The notes under the pieces: model-generated
Database searches by the model: none
Seen by the model: only the letters and a program-made list of their open reading frames with translations
What the model was told of the DNA's origin: nothing
Part shown: positions 21,238 to 32,024 of the stretch, in pieces
How the letters are laid out: every line of letters begins with the position of its first letter
How positions within the stretch are numbered: position 1 is the first letter of the stretch
Assembly (NCBI GenBank): GCA_963669155.1
Contig: OZ022596.1
Location: 18,215,379-18,279,378, forward strand
DNA from: Arbacia lixula
Taxonomy: Eukaryota > Echinodermata > Echinoidea > Arbacioida > Arbaciidae
Reading direction: 5' to 3'
DNA length: 64,000 nt
Translations under genes and position numbers: made by a program

Positions 21238-24200
21238 GTGAGTCAGGAATCATTGAGCGTTTATCACCAAGGAGATACCTTTGGTGATCAAATGATAATA
21301 ATTTTTTTTTGCCAACCAATATCAATGCGGGAAATAATTAGGCTGAGATCTAAACTTCTACTCTAAAAATTATGTTTTTGTGAGGCCTACTTTTCCAACC
21401 AAAGCCCCATCTTAAATTGGATTTGCGATTGATCAGAAACAATAGGATTTCAAGTCCCTTATCTCTCATGTACTGAGTTGTGAGTAATATCAGTTGTAAC
21501 TCTAGTTCCAATTAAGCACAAGTTTTGTAGGACTGGGCCCTGATGCCATGAAGCAGACACCTGTCTCACCCTGAACTATCTGCTTATCCCCTCACACTCT
21601 GGGAGCTAAACAGGGTACTGCAAGAAGAGGGAGAAGTGGGGCCACTTACATTAGTGTACTATAGAATGACAATGGCCTTGATAGCGTTAGTGAGCTCAGG
21701 ACAGCCATGCTGGATAGACAGGTCTGGAGGTGCTACTATGTTCATGGAACCCGAGATGGCATAGGCTGAAGCCTATGCATGCCCTCGAACTAGTAGTAGT
21801 AGTAGTAGTCTCAGGGTCTGTGCATTTCTTTGTTTCTGCAGGTCATCTGCAAAAGACAAGAAGAGGTTGCAGGAGCTGGGAGTGACTCACGTTCTCAACT
21901 GTGCCCACGGACCAAAGTTCTTCTGTGTCAACACAAACAAAGACTTCTATGAGGTGAGTACAAGCTGAGAGAAAGGGTGTCCCTTTTGTAGGTCAAACAG
22001 TTTGATTGTCCAAAAAACATTGAAAATGGAAGAAGATACTGTGTCGGAACTTCCCTCCAAATTAAAGAGCTGTAAAGTGATTTTAAAGACAGCCAGTCCC
22101 TTTTTCAGATCACCACAAAACCATCGAAACATTGGCAAAACATATAGAGAAGTGTTAGCAAGCTCTATATTCACAATTTGAAACTGATACGTAGTGTAAA
22201 ATTCAAATAATGCACGTAAACAACGTCTGATTAATAGTCTTTACCTCAGGCTCTTAGCAGTTTGTGTTTAAATATCTGCTTTATTGATTAATCTGTTTAT
22301 TAAATTATAAAACGCGTTGTGAAAAAAATTGTTCTATGGAAGGAATCATCTCCAAAGTTTGGTAGTTACTCATAAAATTAGGATTTCACACACGCATAAT
22401 AACCACATAGATACTGTAACAAAGACTAATACTTTTTTCGTGGTGCGAAAAAAGTCGGTTTGAAATTTAACGGCTGAAATTTTTTAAATATACAGAAAGC
22501 TTCAACATGCTATATTCTTAGAAATGGTCTTGAATCACACTTTCTTCATTTTACGATCGTGATAGACGATTTCAAATTTTAAGCTTGCAAAAGGGACGGA
22601 CAATCTTTAAGTGAAATTATCACAATTGTTAGATTTTGAGGAGGTTATGGGATGGTCGTCCGAAACCTCTAGCCTAGAGACCGGAAACTGCTGCATTCAA
22701 TGGAGCATACCCACGGTGCACGGCACATTCCGTATCAATTCTTTTCACTTTTTCTAAAAAGATTTGTGGGGCTACTGTATGACCTTCCAATTTCACACAT
22801 GTTATTGTTAGGGTATACAGTCAAATCTGCCTTAGTGGCCACCTGTCTATAGCAGCCAACCTGTCTATAGTGGCCACTAATATAATTCCCCTGGAGAGAG
22901 ATCATATGTTAAAGAACCTGACTATAGCAGCCACCTGTCTATAAAGGCCACAATTTTTGTTTCCCTTGGGTGGCCACTATAGACAGGTTTCACTGTACTT
23001 CTGATTCCTGTAGAGTTTCATGACTTTGAACAATTGAACATCCTGCCTTTACAGGCCTATGTACCTACAAATGGGACACCATGTCTGTAAGGCTTATCAG
23101 TACTGCCTTACTCTGACAAAAGGAAGCAACTAACAAGAGATTTTTTTCTTGTAAATAAGCAAAATGTGTCTGTCACTTGCATTGGCATCAGTGTAACATT
23201 ACATCATGTTAGATTGAATATCTCGCAGCAAGATGAATATTTCTTGTCCAGATGTTGGCCGTATGTAGGGAATGCTACATGCAATCTAAGAGTACCAATA
23301 AACCAGATTTTAGTGATTTGTCACTTGCTTTCTTTTGTCAGAGTAGGGCAGAGTATGACTAGTATACATGTACAAATATTTCATGACCATGAGGGATCTT
23401 GTGGAATCTATTTGCACCGAGGGTAAGTGCACGCCCTCCACTTCACCGAGGGGACCAATAGATTCCACAAAGTTCCAGAATAAAGATCATGAAATACATG
23501 TATTTGTTTTATATCCTTCATTAATATATTCTTCGATCATTAATTTAATCCTTACCATGGACCTTGTAGTGCCCATGCTCTAAGCTCCGAACGCAGGACC
23601 CCGATTCAGATGTTTTGTTATTTCCTGCGGCTTGAGCAAACCAACGGAACTTCAAGTTGCACCTCGGTTGCAACATTGCGGGAGTTCCGGCAGCGCGCCC
23701 AATGCTAAAATGCTGCTGCGCATTTACCTGGGATGAATCGATGAAAATTGTATCGATCACTGATAGCCCGGATATGGATACTCCAGAGGGAAAAAAAAGG
23801 CTATTTTTGACATGACGTCACGAAATAGTAATAATAATAATAATAATAAATCATTTATAGAGCGCAGAAACTATATTTATATATTCTACTGCGCTACAAG
23901 AGCTTTTAAATGCACTTCTACTACGTAATGCTGTATAGTTTTAAATCATGGTCAGAAGTAGATTAGGTCTGTGTTTAGAACAAATAGGTTTTCACCTTTG
24001 ATTTAAAGCTGCCTAATGTTTTAGATTTCCTGATGTCTACAGGTAGTTTATTCCACAATTTAGGAGCTGCACAAAAGAATGATCGGTCACCTAGGGTTAC
24101 TTTTGTTCTGATTTGGGGGACTTGCAACAACGATGTGTCTTGTGTACTGCGGAGATTATGACCATGGGTTTGACATTTAAAATGCAGTAATTCATTAATG

Positions 24201-26613
24201 TATCTAGGAGCCTGACCATTTAACGCTTTAAAGACTATCACCAACATCTTGAATTCAATTCTTTGGCGTACAGGCAGCCAGTGCAAATCTCTTAACAATG
24301 GTGTAACATGGGCAAATTTTGGAAGATTACAAATCAGTCTTGCACATGTATTTTGAACCCGCTGTAACTTTACTATCTGTGAGTCTGGTAATCCGTACAG
24401 TACACTATTACAGTAATCTAATTTACTCGTAATGCATGCGTGAACTACACTTTTCATGCTATCTTGATCGAAATATTTACGAATGCGCCTCAGATTATAA
24501 ATCATGTAATATGCTGATTTGCATACATTAGTAATTTGTGAATCCATGCTCAAATGGGTATCGAATAAGACTCCTAGGTTTCTTACGCTATGGGACGGTT
24601 TTATAACAGTGTCACGTACTGATATACCATTTGTCCGAAACTTGGATACTTGACGTGGAGTACCAATGACTAACAGCTCTGTTTTCTTATCATTCAACAT
24701 CAATTTGTTTTGCAACATCCAGGCCCTGATGTACTCAATGCATATTTCTAACACACTGATACAGTAGTCTTCATTTGGTGTGTTAGGACAGAATGACAAA
24801 TATATTTGGGTGTCATCTGCGTAGCAGTGACAAGTAATAATGGGGAACTCCTTTTCAATATTTGTGAGGAGTCTGCTTGTATACAATGTAAAAAGTAAGG
24901 GTCCTAGACGTGACCCTTGAGGGACACCAAAAGGTACCTTGAACACATCTGACTCAATACCATTCATTTCAACCGTCTGTTTTCTGTCAGCCAAGTAAGA
25001 TTGGATCCAAGCAAAAACTGTACCATTTATCCCAAAATTACTTTTTAAAGTTTGTAACAGAGACAAATGGTCAATAGTGTCAAAAGCGCCGGTCAAATCA
25101 AGAGAGCAGTATACTAATCTTCTTTTTTCCCCTCTGATGTCACAAAATAGTACTTTTCTTCCCTCTGAGCTCTCTTCCTCCAAATAGTTCATCTATTTGG
25201 GGTCACGTGACACCCTTTCAACCAATCAACGAACTGGAATATATTAATGAGGGATACAAAAGAAATGAATTTGCTCCATCTTTCCCTCCATAGGATGTGA
25301 AGATGAAGTACTGTGGGCTGCCTGTATCGGACTTCCCTCAGTCGAACATCAAAAAGCATTTTGACACGGCCGTCCAGTTTATTGATGAGGGTCTATCTCA
25401 GGAAAACGGTAAGCTAATCTCTCATTTCTTACAAAGTGACTTTGTGTTTTTTTTAGATTTTGCGTTTCCAGGCTCCATGATTTGAAACAAGATTTCAAAA
25501 CGCATGTTTTCAAACCATGACTGTAAGATATCAGTTTTGCTGAACGTGTCATTGCCTACATGTAGGCAATTCTGAGCAGGTTGTCCCTCAGCCAGATATT
25601 CTGTGCAAAGTATTGCTAATCAGGAGAGAGGTTTACGGTAAACCATGTGTAAAGGCCTGGGAGGAGTGAGATGAGAAAACGTGGATAGAATTGAAGGTGA
25701 AATGGACAGGCGAGAAAGTGGAGATTTGAAAGAAGAGTATTCTTTCGAAATGAGTGTAGTCATGAAAAGGACTGTAAACCAGAAAGTGTGAAGAGCTGAT
25801 GAGTAGAGAGGTAGACTCGAATCTCCACTTTCTCGCCTGTCCATTTCACCTTCAATTCTATCCACGTTTTCTCATCTCAGTCCTCCCAGGACTTTACACA
25901 TGGTGTACCGTAAACCTCTCTCGTGATTGATCATACCACCATGCAAACCTTCAAACATCATCCAAAGTATTGTTATGAGGCTAAATAACAATCATTTCAT
26001 TCACCTGATCAGTTCAAACTAATTTCTATTTTTTATGACATTTTCAAAATGAGAAATGGAAGTTAAAAAAAATGTGAATGTTTAAAGTTTCTTTTTTTGA
26101 TTTGTGTTGTCCAGGGAAAGTGCTGGGCCAATGTGTTTAGATGGTGATTATCAGTCCAAAATAATTCCTCATATTTATGAAGTATTAAAAATTAAAAGGG
26201 AATGAGTAAAGTTTTATTGTATAGAATGAAGGCTTGATTATATTTTTCTGTTGTTTTCCATTGTCCAGGGAAAGTGCTGGAGCACTGTGTTTAAATGTTC
26301 ATTATCAGTACAAAATGATTCCTCATTTCTCTGAAGTCTTCAAAATTTAAAGGGAATACGTAAAGTTGTAATGTATTGAATGAAGGCTTGATATTATTTT
26401 TCTTGTGTTTTCCATTGTCTAGGCAAAGTGTTGGTGCACTGTGTTCAGGGCTTCAGCCGGTCAGCCACGGTGGCCATTGCATATCTCATGATCCGCCGGG
26501 GCATCTCGGCTCAGGACGCCACCAAGATGGTCCGAGGCAGGAGAGAGATCGGCCCAAACAGCGGCTTCTTGAAACAGCTGTGCGCATTGAACGATGAGCT
26601 ACACAAAACATAG
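21107..26613 (+). CDS. DUSP3: Dual-specificity protein phosphatase, DUSP3/VHR-like (four coding exons)
   Basis: Joined exons 21107-21237, 21842-21953, 25294-25408 and 26423-26613 give 549 bases and 182 residues (human DUSP3 has 185). These enzymes remove phosphate from Tyr and Thr of MAP kinases such as ERK and JNK (family knowledge). Seen here: NVYVGGE at 38-44, ELGVTHVLNCA at 55-65, general acid D94 in PVSDF, and the catalytic loop HCVQGFSRS at 125-133 with C126 and R132. AYLMIRR at 139-145 includes Y140, the position of the regulated Tyr138 in human VHR. REIGPNSGFLKQLC at 160-173 closely matches VHR. The start at 21107 has a strong ATTACCATGG context; an in-frame ATG at 21086 precedes the likely acceptor AG at 21091-21092, so I prefer 21107. 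Within the loop, VHR's CREGYSRS is CVQGFSRS here, so a charged pair is lost but all catalytic residues stay. No N-terminal extension or targeting domain. Confidence 0.85.
21842..21953 (+). CDS. DUSP3: DUSP3-like coding exon 2
   Basis: 112 bases between TTTCTGCAG and GTGAGT, residues 44-81. It encodes KRLQELGVTHVLNCA and the VNTNKDFYE segment that VHR also has (VNTNANFY). Confidence 0.85.
22087..22606. mobile_element. TTAA-flanked non-autonomous element, family T (copy in DUSP intron 2)
   Basis: TTAA occurs at 22083-22086 and 22607-22610. The ends AGACAGCCAGTCCCTTTT and, on the other strand, AGATTGTCCGTCCCTTTTGC are inverted repeats. Nearly the same 520 bp recur at 40248-40770, where the insertion can be proved. 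No transposase. TTAA targets are used by piggyBac and Kolobok elements. The AG start, rather than CCC, leans toward Kolobok, which is inference. A short repeat at 21970-22080 just before it also occurs at 9570-9680. Confidence 0.85.
22818..22995. mobile_element. TA-flanked MITE family C (copy 2)
   Basis: TA flanks at 22816-22817 and 22996-22997. CAGTCAAATCTGCC starts it and AGGTTTCACTG ends it. The interior repeats of CCTGTCTATAG are the same as at 2154-2331. Confidence 0.85.
23380..25270. mobile_element. Dispersed repeat family F (inverted copy, split by a LINE)
   Basis: Its left part (23380-23830) and right part (25135-25270) together are the complement of 20545-20890, with extra sequence around 23480-23700. 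The right part includes GTACTTTTCTTCCCTCTGAGCTC and AATATATTAATGAGGGATA. The LINE at 23831-25134 interrupts it. Confidence 0.75.
23831..25134 (-). pseudogene. 5'-truncated CR1/L2-like LINE with reverse transcriptase domain
   Basis: An open frame runs from 25192 to 23975 (405 residues). Residues 1-19 come from the host repeat and the LINE part begins at about residue 20. Seen in order: LDLTGAFDTIDH (31-42, motif A), GVPQGSRLGPLLF (89-101, motif B), CYADDTQIY (123-131, catalytic YADD), then NLGVLFD and KLDYCNSVLYGLP, which are typical of the CR1/L2/jockey group, and a C-terminal PKLWNKLPVDIR. The endonuclease and the start of the RT domain are missing, so it is dead on arrival. The 3' end at the left has an (ATA)n tail. 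Flanking 18-bp duplications (23813-23830 and 25135-25152, TGACGTCACGAAATAGTA with two mismatches) mark the insertion. Confidence 0.9.
25294..25408 (+). CDS. DUSP3: DUSP3-like coding exon 3
   Basis: 115 bases between CCTCCATAG and GTAAGC, residues 82-119 plus one base. It carries the general-acid loop (PVSDFPQSN, D94) and the helix FDTAVQFIDEGLSQENG. Confidence 0.85.
25624..25923. mobile_element. Long palindromic element in DUSP intron 3
   Basis: Two arms of about 110 bp (25624-25739 and 25818-25923) are near-exact complements. GAGAGGTTTACGGTAAACCA is answered by TGGTGTACCGTAAACCTCTC, and the arms continue through CGTGGATAGAATTGAAGGTG and GGACAGGCGAGAAAGTGGAG. A 78-bp loop separates them. If transcribed with the intron it would form a long RNA hairpin. 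Confidence 0.85.
26115..26422 (+). repeat. 154-bp tandem duplications of the exon 4 acceptor region
   Basis: Acceptor-like TCCAG|GGAAAGTGCTGG occurs after 26114 and after 26268, and the real TCTAG|GCAAAGTGTTGG after 26422. The spacings are exactly 154 and 154 bp. Between them GATTATCAGT.CAAAAT.ATTCCTCAT and GAATGAAGGCTTGAT are shared. Joined to exon 3 in the same phase, both upstream copies read GKVL..CV and then stop (TAG or TAA). Confidence 0.9.
26423..26613 (+). CDS. DUSP3: DUSP3-like coding exon 4 (catalytic loop to stop)
   Basis: It starts after TTGTCTAG and ends at TAG 26611-26613. It encodes KVLVHCVQGFSRSATVAIAY and the C-terminal helices to HKT. Two older copies of its first bases and of the acceptor lie 154 and 308 bp upstream. 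The stop codon is the start of the 33-bp minisatellite. Confidence 0.85.
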
Positions 26614-27830
26614 TGATGACATATCGTTAGTTGCCCAGGACATATTAATGACATAATAGTATGTTGCCCAGGACATATTAATGACATAATAGTATGTTGC
26701 CCAGGACATATTAATGATATAATAGTATGTTACCCAGGACATATTAATGACATCACAGTATGTTGCCCAGGACATATTAATGACATAATAGTATGTTGCC
26801 CAGGACATATTAATGATATAATAGTATGTTACCCAGGACATATTAATGACATCACAGTATGTTGCCCAGGATATATTAATGACATAATAGTATGTTGCCC
26901 AGGACATATTAATGACATAATAGTATGTTGCCCAGGACATATTAATGACATAATAGTATGTTACCCAGGACATATTAATGACATAATAGTATGTTGCCCA
27001 GGACATATTAATGACATAATAGTATGTTACCCAGGACATATTAATGACATAATAGTATGTTGCCCAGGACATATTAATGACATAATAGTATGTTGCCCTG
27101 GACATATTAATGACATAATAGTATGTTGCCCAGGACATATTAATGACATAATAGTATGTTGCCCAGGACATATTAATGACATAATAGTATGTTGCCCAGG
27201 ACATATTAATGACATAATAGTATGTTGCCCAGGACATATTAATGACATAATAGTATGTTGCCCAGGACATATTAATGACATAATAGTATGTTGCCCAGGA
27301 CATATTAATGACATAATAGTTTGTTGCCCAGGACATATTAATGATATAATAGTATGTTGCCCAGGACATATTAATGACATAATAGTATGTTGCCCAGGAC
27401 ATATTAATGACATAATAGTATGTTGCCCAGGACATATTAATGACATAGTATGTTGCCCAGGACATATTAATGACATAATAGTATGTTGCCCAGGACATAT
27501 TAATGACATAATAGTATGTTGCCCAGGACATATTAATGATATAATAGTATGTTGCCCTGGACATATTAATGACATCACAGTATGTTGCCCAGGATATATT
27601 AATGACATAATAGTATGTTGCCCTGGACATATTAATGACATAATAGTATGTTGCCCAGGACATATTAATGACATAATAGTGTGTTGCCCAGGACATATTA
27701 ATGACATAATAGTATGTTGCCCTGGACATATTAATGACATAATAGTATGTTGCCCAGGACATATTAATGACATAATAGTATGTTGCCCAGGACATATTCA
27801 TGACATAATAGTATGTTGCCTAGGACATAG
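26614..27830. repeat. 33-bp minisatellite, about 37 copies, in the DUSP 3' UTR position
   Basis: The unit is ACATATTAATGACATAAT followed by AGTATGTTGCCCAGG. Variants (GATATAAT..TTACCC and GACATCACAG) recur in a three-unit order at 26650-26850 and again in part near 27540, showing higher-order duplication. One unit near 27443 lacks three bases. The first, most diverged unit overlaps the stop codon (ACATAGTGATGACAT), and a related ACATAGTGAT recurs at 27825 and 27853 beyond the array. The minus strand stays open for 400 residues only because 33 is a multiple of three. Confidence 0.95.
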
Positions 27831-28840
27831 TGATAAAAAAATATTTGCAGAAAACATAGTGATTACATATTGCATGTTGAACAAAACAAAGAGATTGACA
27901 TATAGACTTTCTTTGAACAGCACTGTACTGTATGACGAGTTACACAATGCGTTTGGAAAGATTTAGGCAATACAATATATCATTTGTGGTAGAGCGTTTT
28001 AACAGACTTGTTTCGTTATGTTTGCAGTACTATCATAGAAATATGGTTGAAGTATATCATATGACAGAAGGGATGATAAAGGTTTATGTATTATGTACTA
28101 TGTTTAAGCCTTATATTACCTTACCCTGAAATTTACATTAGCTGAAATACATATCCATGCCAATGGTAATGAGAGCATTAACAGAAGATAGCACTGTCTG
28201 CCAAAGAGATACAACTACAGTGAAACCTGCCTATAGTGGCCACCCAAGGGAAACAAAAATTGTGGCCTTTATAGACAGGTGGCTACTATAGACAGGTTCT
28301 TTAACACATGACATTTCTCCAGGGGAATTATTTTAGTGGCCACTATAGACAGGTTGGCTGCTATAGACAGGTGGCCGGTAAGACAGGTTTGACTGTACAT
28401 TTAAAAGTCAACCGAGTGGAACAGGCACGAGAGATGATACTATGTCGTACATGGAAGCTGACATATTGCGGACACTGCACGATCCAGACACGTTCCCCAC
28501 GCGCTCTAGTGTTATGGTGTTAAGCACACCCTCATGACTGTATTAGTCCTATTAGTCCTATTCCTTGCAGTTGTAGTCTCCCTTCACACACCCATGTGAC
28601 TTTAAGACAACTAAGCCAATGTGTGGAGGATGGCAGTATTCTAACAAAACTTTGTGATCTTAGATCCCTTGTTGACCATACATTGCAAGACAAACGATTA
28701 TCACTAGCGATTTATCCGCAATGAGTGACATATTTAGCAGTAAAACAATAGTTTGATAGTATTACACATGTTCACAATAGTGGCATTAGTACTTGAGAGT
28801 GAAGTGATATGTAAGGGGTAAACTAATGACTGGTGCTCTG
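27831..28840. other. Downstream of DUSP, no further gene recognised
   Basis: It contains the family C MITE at 28218-28395 and otherwise unassigned AT-rich DNA. I could not identify the DUSP polyadenylation site with confidence. Confidence 0.4.
28218..28395. mobile_element. TA-flanked MITE family C (copy 3, inverted)
   Basis: TA flanks surround CAGTGAAACCTGCC at the left and AGGTTTGACTG at the right. The interior CCTATAGTGGCCACC repeats are as in the other copies, in opposite orientation. Confidence 0.85.
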
Positions 28841-29104
28841 GTAGTCTAGGTTCCAGACTCATTACTTCTTTCAAACGAAGTCTGGTGACATAGACTAAGC
28901 ACGGCTATCACAACTTAGTCTGGAATTGTAGACTAAATGTCCCATCACCCTCGCTCTTTCTGGGCAGAAAGGATTAGTCTAGGCGTGTCCAGACTTAGTT
29001 GTTGTTGCAGCAGTGCATCAGAAAGAAACAGACCCCAGAGCCTTGATCTTAGGCTACATGTAGCTGACAATATGATATGATATTGACTGGAATTTTATCA
29101 GCAG

Positions 29105-29248
29105 ACATATACTGTATACGCCATATATTTCTTGTTTTTTTAAAATATTTTTTGCGAATTTCACGAGTGGTGCTTTTCGTGAATTTAGCAACACGGGAAA
29201 ATTGTCGGGAAGTCAGTTTTGCAAAATATATGGCGTATACAGTATGTA
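29105..29248. mobile_element. MITE with ACTGTATACGCCATATATTT ends (copy 2)
   Basis: The 20-base left end and the right end AAATATATGGCGTATACAGT are exact complements. The loop has CACGAGTGG and TTCGTGAATTTAGCAACA. Confidence 0.85.
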
Positions 29249-29331
29249 ATGTGGATGTATGTGTTCTTGTATTTGCACTGGGCCTGTTCAAATGGCTAAT
29301 GATCAATTCAATGGTAATCCATGACTTTTAA

Positions 29332-29696
29332 AGGGCATATACTGTACTGGGAAGGCAAAAAAGCCTTCAAAATGTAATTGTTAGCAATCTTCTTGCCAAT
29401 GGTCTTAAATTCATGTATTGTCTATTTTAGAAGCTTGCTGAAAGTTATTTGCCCTCAAATGATCCACATTTGGAGTAATTAATGATTAATGATTAAATTC
29501 TCAAAATGTTCGGGCCGAACATTATGACCATTTGTGATTTAATCACTCATTACTCCAAATGTACATCATTTGAGGGCAAATAACTTTCAGCAAGCTTCTA
29601 AAATGGATAATACATGAATTTAAGACCATTGGCAAGAACAATGCTCACGATCACCTTTTGAAGGCTTTTTTGCCTTCCCAGTACAGTATATGCCCT
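29332..29696. mobile_element. 365-bp palindromic TTAA MITE, family B (full copy)
   Basis: TTAA at 29328-29331 and 29697-29700. The left end AGGGCATATACTGTACTGGG and the right end CCCAGTACAGTATATGCCCT are complementary. The arms stay complementary almost throughout (GCCTTCAAAATG, TTAAATTCATGTATTG, CTTGCTGAAAGTTATTTGCC), meeting at GTTCGGGCCGAAC. No coding frame. TTAA plus an AGGG end again resembles Kolobok-type elements (inference). Confidence 0.9.
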
Positions 29697-29699
29697 TTA

Positions 29700-30740
29700 A
29701 TGATGATAACTGATTTCTAATTAATCGATTGATTGAATACACTTTTGATAGCACATGTGATGAAAGGAGTGACTAGATTTAAAAAGGTAATGTTTTTACA
29801 AGGGGCATTTTGCAGCTCTGCTCACTTTACAAAAGTTATTTTCAACTTTTCACTGAAACTGACAATGTCCGCTGAACAATAGCAACATCGCTGTCACCAC
29901 GAACTGGCAGCGACGACATATCCCCTGTGCATGGTATGTAAGATACGTTTTTCACTGCGGGTATATTTGCTAAATGTGAAGTGGTCTAGTAGTATTTCTA
30001 CTGTCTTGTTCACACAACCAAGATCAGTGTCATTCTGTCGCATGTGCACATCTTTGATGTACAAAGTGTAGTGTGATCGATGACACGTTTCATATCGTTG
30101 CAAAAGTGTACTAAATATACATACATGTTATGTACACTGTAGTTGATTTTCTCTGTATGATGTGGGGTAGAAGTATTTTCAGAGGGTTGTTCACATGAAC
30201 GAGATAAGCAGTGCTGTATTGACCTCTCTTGACCTCTATTGACCTCTTATGATGACATCGTTTGTTGGTTTTGCTCCTGTCTGTGCCATATATACTGAAG
30301 TACTTTCCATTACAGAAGGATGAATAATGTATTTATTTGTAAAGCACAATAACTATATATGGATATATTCTACTGTACTTAAAGGGCTCAGGAAAGATGT
30401 GATGTACATAGTATTTGATGAAATGAGTTTTTTTTTTCAGTTTTGATTTTAGTTTTCTAATGAACAGTGTGAAGTGCTCTGTACACAAGACCTTTCATAT
30501 GATGAATTCAAATTAGATTAAGGAACATAGTCTAGCTTGGACAGTTCACATAATTTAAAAATTGGTATGGAGACTTGAAACTGAGTGGAATAGTGATGAC
30601 AAGACAATCGTCTTTATAGATACATAGATGTGCAAACTGAAAAACAGCATGTGAAAATATAGCAAGCTGTACATGATTCTACCCTTTTTTAATGCTTTGG
30701 TATTTCAGAAGGTTGATGATTAAAGGAAAACCACTCTGAT
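29700..30740. other. Spacer with one LINE tail
   Basis: No gene recognised. 30322-30390 is a LINE 3' tail, listed separately. Confidence 0.45.
30322..30390 (-). mobile_element. 3' tail of the CR1/L2-like LINE family
   Basis: AATAATGTATTTATTTGTAAAGCACA and ATATATTCTACTG match the 3' end of the LINE at 23831-25134 (its first 70 bases on the plus strand), in the same orientation. Only the last part of the element is present. Confidence 0.6.
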
Positions 30741-30741
30741 A

Positions 30742-30916
30742 TTAGTGCCATTCTCATTGGGTTTAAAAAATTACGAAGTTAAGAAAAATTGCGCAGTTTG
30801 GGGACAGGGACAATAGGACCATTCGGCTTTTGGTATGGTTTCTAGGCAACTTTCACCCTAACTTCGCGATTTTCCTAACTTCAAGATTTTTTAAGCCCAA
30901 TGAGAATGGCACTATT
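30742..30916. mobile_element. Palindromic MITE (TAGTGCCATTCTCATTGGG ends)
   Basis: TAGTGCCATTCTCATTGGG at the left is answered by CCCAATGAGAATGGCACTA at the right, with inner arms AAAAAATTACGAAGTTA and TAACTTCAAGATTTTTT around a 70-bp loop. Confidence 0.85.
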
Positions 30917-30949
30917 GTCATATTTTTAAAGGGGAGCCGCAGTAAAAAC

Positions 30950-31830
30950 AAGTGCAACTCAAGATACTGATTCTGGGATTTTTTTCTGCAATTTCACACA
31001 AAATTCCTTTGGCAAGTGACTCATTTACAAGCATTTTACTGTGGGAACTTTCTTAGCACGCAAGCTACCATTACTAGATGTTCTGAAAAATGATTAAGAA
31101 TCAGTTTCAACTCACATGAAGCTGACATTGACGCATCATACAGTCAAGGGATGTCAATTTTTTTGTCGACAGGTTTTGTGACAATTCATTTATTACTTTT
31201 CTTGTAGTAATCCTTGGAATGTCTAATGAGATTTTCATTTTTGGACTAATTTAGACCTTGAAATTTGTGTGTATCAGATAGTTAATTCAGAACACAACAA
31301 TGGTCATTGTGCATCACACATGCCAACCTGCAACCTCTTACCTGCTAGAAGCATCATGCATTTTTAATGAAACTGTGATGGCAGTTGGAAGTGGATTAAC
31401 AGGTGTGATACACAATGGTCATTGTTGTGTTCTGGGCCCCGTAACATAACGGTTTGCGATCAATCGCAAATTTGAAAGACCAATTCTGATTGGTTACTGG
31501 TCAGTCTTTTGAAAAAAATAAGAGCATCCAACAATGATGTTGATTGGCCATTGCCATTTTGCGATTGATCGCAAACCTTTATGGTACTTATCTCATACGC
31601 ACAAATTTTGAGGTTGAAATTGTCCAAAAGTGAGCATCTTCTCAAATATTCCAATGATTATTATGAGAATAGTAATCAATGAAATGTCACTAAACATGTC
31701 TCCAAACAATTATCTTGACTTTATGATGTGTTCATTTTAGCTCGAGTTGAGTTGAAACTGATGTTTAATAATTTTTCTAAAGTGTCAAAAGTTGTATTTA
31801 ACACCTAATATTTGTGTGGTATGTATCAGG
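30950..31830. mobile_element. Palindromic element, family G
   Basis: Inverted arms lie at about 31090-31290 and 31590-31800 (TTTCATTTTTGGACTAATTT against AATTGTCCAAAAGTGAGCAT, and ACATCATA.AGTCAAG against CTTGACTTTATGATGTG). The core has ACAATGGTCATTGTTGTGTTCTG, which is also at 4460. Family members are diverged. Confidence 0.65.
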
Positions 31831-32024
31831 GCATGTTGGTACTGTCCAGGCTGAGTACTATGAATGATATTTCATTCTCTAATTCTTAGTGTATCTTTTG
31901 ATTGAGTGTAAGTACTGTACATGTCTCTCTGAGCTCTGTCGTATAAATAGTTGTGATTGATCTGAATCAATCGTAAGTCCATTCCCCTGTCTCAAATGAA
32001 CAGAACTACGATTATTCTCAGATT

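Noticed and set aside
25135..25192. Authentic N-terminus (MNYLEEESSEGRK) of the reverse transcriptase protein
   Set aside because: These residues are encoded by the host repeat outside the LINE boundary and target duplication.
26599..27801. 400-residue open frame on the minus strand with an 11-residue repeat (NMSWATYYYVI)
   Set aside because: It is produced by a 33-bp tandem repeat whose length is a multiple of three. It overlaps the DUSP 3' end in antisense and has no start context, splice sites or known domain.
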